IMG/VR virus record: IMGVR_UViG_3300047552_000621
Span: 1-36,607 of that record
DNA length: 36,607 nucleotides
Source: a virus
Direction: 5' to 3' (one strand)
In this document: in pieces, positions 22,602-31,600 of the stretch
Position numbering within the stretch: position 1 is the stretch's first letter
Layout of the letters: the number at the start of each line of letters is the position of its first letter
Made by a program: the position numbers and the translations under genes
The notes under the pieces: model-generated
What the model saw: only the letters and a program-made list of their open reading frames with translations
Told to the model about the DNA's origin: nothing
Databases searched by the model: none

Positions 22602-25600
22602 GCGACGGAGCAAGCTTCCTTGATGGGTCCACGGATGCAGAGCCTCAACAGCAAGCAGACACATCGTTCTTGGATGGCTCTGAGGAGGTCGAGCAAGAAT
22701 CATCGAACCCTGTTGGTGAATTCCTTGTCGAAGGGGTGAAGCAGGTTGGCTCGGATGTTCTCGACTACGTCCAGCAGGAGCAGGCCGGGAAGATCGCTCT
22801 TGTCAACAACATTCTCACGTACGCTCGCTCTGCTCGTGGTGGTGATGAGCGCAAGGCTGTTACTGAAATCTCGAGAGAGACAGGCACTCCGACTGCGGAG
22901 GTGATGAGCAAAATACCCGCTCTCGCCGAAATGGCTGACGAGAACGCCGACGCTCTGTCGTTGTGGCTCAAGCACCCTGAAGTATTCGACGCGATGGTCA
23001 ACAACCCAGACATGATTGGGGTGACCGTACAGAACGAGAACCTTGGCAAGCTCCAGAAGATGGTGCGAGCCGCTAAGGCGTACTCTGACTTGGACTCCCG
23101 CATGTATGTCGGAGAGGAGTCAGAGGAAGAGTACCAGGCTCGCATGCAGACCATGTACTCGACGGCAAAAGAAAAGGCCCACACTCCGCAGCCGGTGGCC
23201 ACAAAAGACGTTAGCGACAAGGAAGGTCTGTTCGGAGGCATCGCGAACACTGCGCGAGCCATGGCCGACAGGTTCTCGACGGCGTTTTCTGGGGGCAGCG
23301 AGAAGCTTGCCCTGGAGAAGATCAAGCTGGAGGTCGAGCTGCAGATCGCCAAAGATTCAGACGAGCCAGATGCCCCATCTAAAGCAGCCGAGACAGAGCG
23401 CAAGCTGTGGGAGGTCGAGAGAAAGATAATCGACAACGAGCGCGAGATGTTTGTGCAGAAGGACTACCAGCTCGGAGTGGCTGGGCGTGAGCTTGAGACC
23501 CTCGCCGAGTTTGCTGGCGGTATTGGTCCGTTTCTCACGATCAAGAACGCACCCAAGCTGGTAGGCGCGGCGGCTGGGTTCATTGGTGGAGTAGGTGTCT
23601 CGGTGGCAGGCAAGGAGCCACAACCAGGCCTGCCAATGAAGCTCGCTAAAGAAGGATGGAGGGTTGGCACGCCAATCGGGTACGCGCTTGAAGCTGCGTA
23701 CATGTACACCACTGAACTCACCAAGACCTATGATGCTCTTGGAGAGAAGACAGACGAAAACGGTGCACTCCTTGACCCGTACAGCAAGATCGCCATGGCT
23801 GCAGCCACTGCGGCAATCAAGACCCCGCTCATAATGGGTGCCATATCGAGCGCCGAGAAAAGCGCAGCGTCTGCTGTTCAGCTGGCGAGCGCAAGGCGTG
23901 CCGAGCTGTGGCTGAATAGAATCTCTGTCAATAAAGAATACCTGTCCCGCATGAGAGAAATCGGCAAAGCCATCGTCAAGAACTCTGTCGACGGAGCCAA
24001 GAACATGAGCTTCGCCGACATGGCTGGCGAGGCGATGGAGCAGATTGCTCCAGCCATCGCGTCAGGAAAAATCCCTGAACTCAACGCGGTTGATATTCTC
24101 ATCGACGGGGCTGAGTCATTCGAGAGCATGGCACACGGTGGGGCCCTGTTTGGTCTCGTTACCACCGGCATCCCCGGTACGTACCGAGCAACCAGGTCGG
24201 CTCGCGCTGCCATCAGAGCAGAGCGGCAGCTGCGCCTAACGACCAACCTAGCTCGTGCTGCGTCTGGTCTGGCTGAGTCGCCTGGGGCTCCGGTTATATC
24301 GCCAATGATTGCTGACGCCATCGCCAATGCGGAGAAGACGGAAGGCAGGAAGATCGAGAATCTGTACGTCGACCCGGTCGAGCTTGAGCGCACGGCTGCG
24401 GCTACTGGGCTCGATGTGAAGCAGCTCGTCGAGACGCTGATGGGACCAGACGGACAGGCCAGGATGGAGAAGGCAAAGAGCCTTCGAGTTGACGAGCCCG
24501 GCCAGAGGGCCACGCTCGAAGTCCCGGTCGCAGAGTACTTCGAGAAGTGGGGTGGCAGGGCCATCTCCGAGCGCCTTGCTGACCACACCAGCATGCGCCC
24601 AGGAGAGATGACGGCCTACGAGATGGCGACCATCTCCCCAAGGGAGTCACAGGCGATCACCGAGGAAGCAAACCGCCTCATCGCCGAAGAGAAGGACTTC
24701 ACGCCCAAAGAACCTGAAGAGATTCGAGCGGCAGACAAGATTCAGGAAGTGCTCGAAAGGGAAGGCGAGTACTCAGGAGAGAACGCCGCTCACGCGATGG
24801 CGCTCACGCGGGCGTTCGTAACGGTGCTCTCGAAGAAGACCGGCAGGCCAGCTGCCGAGCTGATGCGTGAGTCAGCTGTTCACGCGGCCATCGTTATGGC
24901 TGACGAGTCCGCGTCGAAGAGCCTGGGGGGCATGGTGCTGTCGCCAGCGTCCATCGAGATGGTCTATGCAGAGCACTCGAAGCTCAGCCTGCAGGAGAAG
25001 GCAGAGAGGCTGTACCGCGATCGCGTCACCGGAGCCCTCACTGAAGGCGGGTGGGAGATGCGGACCAGAGACCCAGAGAGGGGCCAGGTCGCGCTGGTGT
25101 CCTTCGAGGGCTCCAAGATCACCAATGACGCATATGGGCACAAGAGCGTCGACGGTGCGCTAAGGGCGGTCGTGCGCGAGCTGCGGGCTGCTGGCATTAC
25201 GAACGTGATGAAGCGCGGTGGGGACATCGCCTTCGACGTACGCGACGCCAAGGAAGCCGCAGTGCTCCGCGAGAAGATTGCCGTGGCGCTCGACCCGGAG
25301 GGACGCATCGGCGTCACGATCACCACCGGCAAGACGATCGCAGAGACCGGCAAGGCCCATCAGGAAGCCAAGGACCGTGGGGTCGAGAAGGGCGAGCTTG
25401 GAGACCGCAGGTATGGTCCCAAGAGCATGATTGGAGACATGCCCAAGCTGGCCTTCGAGAAAGGCCAGGAAGGCATCTCCAGTGAGAGCCCAGAGGGCAA
25501 GGCTATCCTCGCCAAGGTTGCCGAGCGCATGGCCCCCATCGCTTCTCGGTGGGAGTCCCAAGACGGTGCTGCTCCGTCGGAGATAACCAAGGCCCACGTC

Positions 25601-28600
25601 GAGTCTCTTGCGGGCAAGACGGCTGCAGAAATTGCCAGGATGACGTACGTCGACGAGACCGGGCTTGGCAACGCCAATCTCTTCGAGGATGCACGAGCGT
25701 TCGCTCCGAAGGCCTACGTCGCCAGCATCGACCTGCGCGCCTTCAAGAAGCACAACGACCTGTTTGGCCACGACGGTGGCAATGTGCTGATGTGGTACGC
25801 CAAGCGCGCAATGGCTCTTGCCGGTGGCGGTCGCGTCGACCTGAGTGCCTTGCATGGCGACGAGCTTGCAGCCCAGCACAACAGCCGCGAGGAGATCGAG
25901 CTGATAATGGACGCAGCGCGTCGAGAACTAGACAGCACCTGGTTCGTGAAAACACTTGACGACGGTAGCATATTGGTACAAAAGGGTGTACAGTTCTCTT
26001 ACGGAATTGGAGAGACCTATGACAAAGCAGACAGAATCGAACTCCCAGACGCAAAACGAAGACAGCTGGTTAGAAGAGGAGTTAAAGTCAGCGCCGAGCG
26101 CGCCGCAATCGTCCTCGGAAGAATTAAGGAAGTGGCTGGACGAGAACGCGGTTCCATTGTCGAAGTTGGCAGAGCACTGGGCCAAAGGAATGATTCGGCG
26201 TCAAGGTCGGATTCTCTAGGGTCAGGAAGGCCTCCGGAGATCAGGGAATCAGAGTCCTCCGCTCGCGAGAAGATTGCTGCAGCTGGAGTTGAGAGCTGGT
26301 CCCGCATCGACAACCAAGACGGCACGGTCGTATTTGTAGGGAAGACCGCAGACGGCAGGTCTTTCGAGCAATTCGCAATATCAGATACGAGAAAAGGTCC
26401 GGTCAGCGAGACCGCAGTGCGACATCCTGACCTGGACCATCGCCTGTCAGCGCAGGACGTGTACGATCACCGCAACGCTACCGCCCCTGCTCGCGAGCAT
26501 CTCGACGAGATTCGCAGCGACACCGGAGCCCCGGTCCGCAGCGATGGCACCATCAATGCTGGAGAGGTCGCCCTCAAGATGTTTCAGAGCGGCAACCCAG
26601 AGGAGTGGCTGAATAAGTTCGAAAGCAACAAACGGGTCAAGCAGATCTACTCGGCAGAGGACATCAAGTCCCTGAGAGACTCGATGATGGTCACCAGGGC
26701 CGTCATGCAGAAGGCATACGATCGCGGCATCATGCCAGAAGAGGGCCTGGAAAGCGCACTACGCAGCAATGCAGACTTCATCCAGTCTCTTGACCTGACG
26801 ACGATCTGCCCGCGCCAGGACGCGTTCGTGGCCACCGTGCACGCCATCGAGCGCAAGCACAAGCGCATCTTTGGACCGCTGGAGAGGTTCCGTATCGGAG
26901 AGATGATGGTGGAAGCAGGGGCCCAGCCTTCGTGCTGGTACTGCTATGGGCAAGCCTCGCGAGACCGCTATGACATGGTTGTCGGCCAGGCTAATGAGGC
27001 AGCGAAGAAGATCATCGCCATCCTAAAGAAGAACCCAAGATCGTCAACCGAGTCTTTCGTTGACGCTCTGGTGACAGAGAACCACAAGTGGGGCCTGCAC
27101 TCCACGTTCGCCAAGTGGATGAAGGAAAACTGGGACAAGCTGGAGGCCGCAGGAATCCCCAACGAAGTCGACCTGCGCAACTGGGCAATCAAAGAAGCGA
27201 CCCCTGCTGGTGCTGTCCTGCAGGACTATGCAGCCATTATCAACAAGCACGCTCACTCCATCGTGCACGAGAACGCCCCCAAGCAGTGGGGGTCGGTGCG
27301 TCAGCAGATTCTCAGGATGCGCCAAAGCATCGTCGATATCCATAACGCCAGGGCTGGTTTGCGGCTCAACAGCCAGACTGACTTTCGACCGTGGCACGTC
27401 ATCGAGATGCAGCAGGCTGTGGCGTCTATGAGGGCTCGTGGTCTCAAGGCTCACGTATACACCAAAGAAGATGCGTTCCTTCGAGTGATGGCGCACACCG
27501 GAATCAAGTTCAACCTGTCGGCTCTGTACGCAACTGATGCCAGCGGGAAGATCATCAGGGACGCACAGGGAAGACCCACGTTCAACGATGTCATCGGGAT
27601 GTCCGGTGAGAGCATCGAGCGGTGGATTAATGAGATCCCCAACGATGCCGGTGGAATGCTCGTGGCCCACACCGACGAGTCCTTTCTTGCTGGATTCAAG
27701 GATGACCGCATCCACATGATCATCCCCTACCACCAGGGCAGCGTGAAGACTGAGGTCACCGAGGCAGCGAACGCCAGGTCGTACCAGTCATTCCAACACG
27801 AGAAGTGGGACGAGGGTGGGTCAATAACGTACAAGGGGACGAAGTACGAGAAGGACGCGACCATCGAGATCACTGTGGACGGCAAGACGCACAAGATCGA
27901 CGTTGGCCACGATATCAACTCCTCGATCCACAAGAGCGACTTCAGCACGTACATCGCGATTATCAACGAGCTTGGGCTCACCCCCAAGTTCGCCACCCTT
28001 GAGCTTACTGACCCAGCCACTGGAGAGGTGGTGAAGATTGGCCAGCCCACCAAGGACGGCAAGTGGGAGATTCTCGTACCACCAGATCAGTACATGAAGC
28101 TCATCCGCGATGTGGCCAGGGAGCCCAACAAGCAGTCTGTTCCAGATCCGTCGAAGATCAACCACATGGAGGCAGACAAGATCCTCGCTGACTGGATCGA
28201 GAAGGGCGGGGAGGAGGCTGACTCCACCGCTGACCCCAAACTCGTGAAATACCTGCTCGGCAGAATCGACCGCAACGAGTGGCCAATGTCGACCCCCAAG
28301 ACCGACTCGGCGAAAGAGTCTGCACGACAGAAGATCGCTGCGGCGCAGGCCACCGGAAAGACAGCCAAGAGGCTCAAGGTGCTCCAGCAGCACGGGCTCG
28401 AAGACCAAAGCACTCCTCCTCCGGCACGACTTGCCCAGGTGGCGTTGTCGGTGGTCGAGGACAATATCCGCTCGTTCGAAAAAGAGGCGTGCGCCATCGT
28501 CGACAAATCTGGCGAGGTGATGACCACCAAGAAGGGCGGCAAGTCAAAGATCGTCATCGACGAGTTGATGATGTCGCAAATGCGCTCGACCGGGCAGATG

Positions 28601-31600
28601 ACGTTCACCCATAACCACCCTGGAGGAAGCATATTCAGCGTGGATGACATTATGGTGGCCATCAAGGGGAACGTGCGTGAGATGCGCGCCACGACCCCTG
28701 ACGGCAGCACCTGGGTGCTTCGTCGCCCAAAGGAAGGGTGGATGTCTCGCGGGGCGGCTATCGACACCGTACGCATGCGCAAGGATCTTCTTGGTGCCAT
28801 GCGCCATGCAATGACGCTGGCCAGAATAAAGATGGACAACTTCATCAGGGCTGCCGGCGGCGAGCCTGGAACAGCCAACGCAAAGGGATACAGCGATGAA
28901 AAGTGGCAAGAAATCTACAACGAAGAAGCAACCAATGGATTCAAGCGAGTCTCCGACGAGTACGGAGTCGACTGGGCCTTCGGAAAAGAGTCGCGAGAAG
29001 AGCGAGACGCAAGACTCAGAGCAGGAGACACTGGACCAGGACTGGCCTCCGACGTACCCGCCGCAGGAGACATGGGAGGAGAAGGAAGAAGCAGCGCCCT
29101 AAGACAGGAGACTGCTGGCTCCCCCAATCCTCGCGGGTGGATCGAGATTGTTGGCTCTGCTGCCAACAAGACCATGAAGGTGCTGCTCAACAAGGGCAAG
29201 GCCGACATGTCGACCATTATGCACGAGATGGCTCATAACTACCTGGAGATCCTGCGCGACCTGTATGTCGAAGATGCGGCCACTCCGCAGCAGCGTCTGG
29301 ACTTCGAGCGCATCCTGGTCGAGATCGGTGCTGATGGCCCTGACGGAATCCGCATCGAAAACCACGAGAAGTTCGCTCGCCTGGTCGAGTCGTACATCGG
29401 AGAAGGAAAGGCACCCAGTCTGGACCTGGTGGACTCCTTCCAGGCCTACAAGATGTGGATTGGCGACGTATACGGGGCAGCGAAAAATCTTGGCGTTGAA
29501 CTCAAAGACGAATCTCGCCAGGTGTTCGACCGGATGTTCGCTACCGCCGAGCAGATCGACAAGATGCGCAACATCACCATGACGACTCCGGTATTCAACT
29601 CAGCCATCGAGGCAGGGATGAGTGGAAACGAGTGGCGCGAGTACGTCGACACCGTCGCCCGCCAGCGCAACGACTTCAACCTGCGCATGCAGCGAGTCAT
29701 TGCAGCCAAGCAGCGTGACGTGACCACGAAGGCGTACAAAGCAGACCTGCGCAGGCACTCCGAAGCGGCGGGGAAAGAGTACGACCTGCTCCCAGAGATT
29801 CGCGCCCTGACCTACCTGCGCACTGGAGACGTTATCGCGGCTAGCGGCAGCAGGGTCGAGTCCATGGAGGGCGAGAAGGGACTCGCCAAGATGGACCTGG
29901 CGTCTGTCAGGGAAATCATGGGAGACGCCTCCGCAGCTGCCGAGCGTTCTCTCAAGGGGGCGCTCGTGCGCGGTGGAGAGAGCCCTGACATCGTTGCCTC
30001 ACGATTCGGCTTCGAGAGCGGGCGAGACCTGCTCGAAGCCCTCATCAACAGGCCAGAGCGCAAGGCCTACATCGAGGAGCGCGCCCAGCAGAAGATGCAG
30101 GACAAGAGCGCCGGGACGGTCGAGGAGTTCAACAGACTCAAGGCAGAAGCGGACTCAGCAGCTCATTCTGGGTACTCGGAGACCCAGGCCCTCTCCGAGC
30201 TTGCCTTGATGATGCGTGCTGGATCAGACGCAGCCAAAAGCGCCAGGATGCCCCAGGACGCACCCAAAGAGCGCAACGCCAGCACTGCCCTGGATACCGA
30301 GCGCAAAGCGGCTTCTAGGGCCACCCTGGAGGCAGGGAGGGGTAATCTCGAAGACGCTAAGATGGCGCAGCACCAAAGGGCTCTTGCAGAAGCAGACAGG
30401 GCGAAGCTCCTCGAAGAAGCCAAGAAAGCCACCCGCCACGCAGCACCGCTGGTGCTTGGAGCAAAGAAGGCGGCAAGGATAATGGTCGACGGTATGAAGG
30501 TTGGTGCAGCCAACACCAACGCCATGCTCATCAAGGAGCGTTCTGCAGCCACCAGTGCATCGAGGAAGATGGAGACCGGCGATGTCGACGGGGCCATCGA
30601 GGCTGGACAGAAGCGCCTGCTGTATCTGTACGCCTTCAGAGAGATGACGAAGGCCGTGGAGGACAAGGCCAAGTTCGACCGCCTGGCTAAGGGGCTGGTC
30701 AAGGAAACAGCCAGGATGCGCCTTGGGAGGGCGTCCAGTGTGTTCCTCGACGCCAGCGATCAAATCCTTGAGGCCATTGGGTACAAGAGCCCAGAGGTCA
30801 ATAAGACAATACTGGCCAGCAGGCTTGATGTATCCGGGCTGTTCTCTGCTCTTGAGGCAGAAGGGATGACTGTGTCGTTCGACTCAGCCTTGGTGGCAGA
30901 GTTGATTGCCAAGCCAAGGAAGCTCAAGGACATGACCGTCTCGCAGATGCGAGACGTTGGCAATGCCCTGGCGCAGATCAAAGCAGCTGCAGTCGAGGCG
31001 AACCTGTACCGAGTGCACGGAGAGATGATGGAGCGCGGCACCCTGGCGGCATCGATCAGGGCAGACCAGGAGCACTTGGCTCACAAGGGCAAGCTCAACC
31101 CGGCCAACTCCGATGTTCGTGGTCGAGGACTCCAGAATCCAGACGGCATCCTGCAGGCATGGGAGGCGGCAAAGGTTGGTCCAGAGGAGTTCTTCAACCG
31201 CATGGGGCTTACAGCTCGCGAGGCCTTCTGGGACCGCTACCTTGAGTCGCGCACCAAAGAGGACGACTTGGCCAGGAGTGTTGGCGAATACTTTGCTCGT
31301 GGTCTTGAAGTAATCCCAGAGAAGGTTCGCGAGACCATGTTTGACGAGCTTGGCAACCTAGATGGCGTCGAGATGCCCAAGGAGCTGATGCAGGACGGCT
31401 CTCTGCGCAACAGGGTTTGGATGATGATGGTTGCCCTCAACTTTGGCAACGCGTCAAACAGAGAGCGCCTGCTCGGTGGGTACAAGTGGAAAGAGGAGAA
31501 TGTCCGCAAGTTCCTTGAGAACAACATGCGTCCAGAGGAGATGGACTTCGTCGAGTCAATCTGGGCGATGATGGACAAGGAGTTGTACCCGCACGTCGAG

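Noticed and set aside
22598-24600. Lytic transglycosylase domain in the N-terminal part of the giant protein, as in T7 gp16
   Set aside because: I looked for the SLT-type catalytic Glu with 'ES.f...A.S..Ga.GlmQ' and found none.
26019-29102. Nested frames as holin or Rz/Rz1 lysis genes
   Set aside because: Neither nested product has a transmembrane helix, signal peptide or lipobox, so a lysis role is not supported.
30216-30482. Third possible nested +strand frame in the giant gene (88 codons)
   Set aside because: Unlike those at 26019 and 28896, it is Pro/Arg/Trp/Lys-rich, has no good Shine-Dalgarno, and the main frame keeps its normal codon use there.
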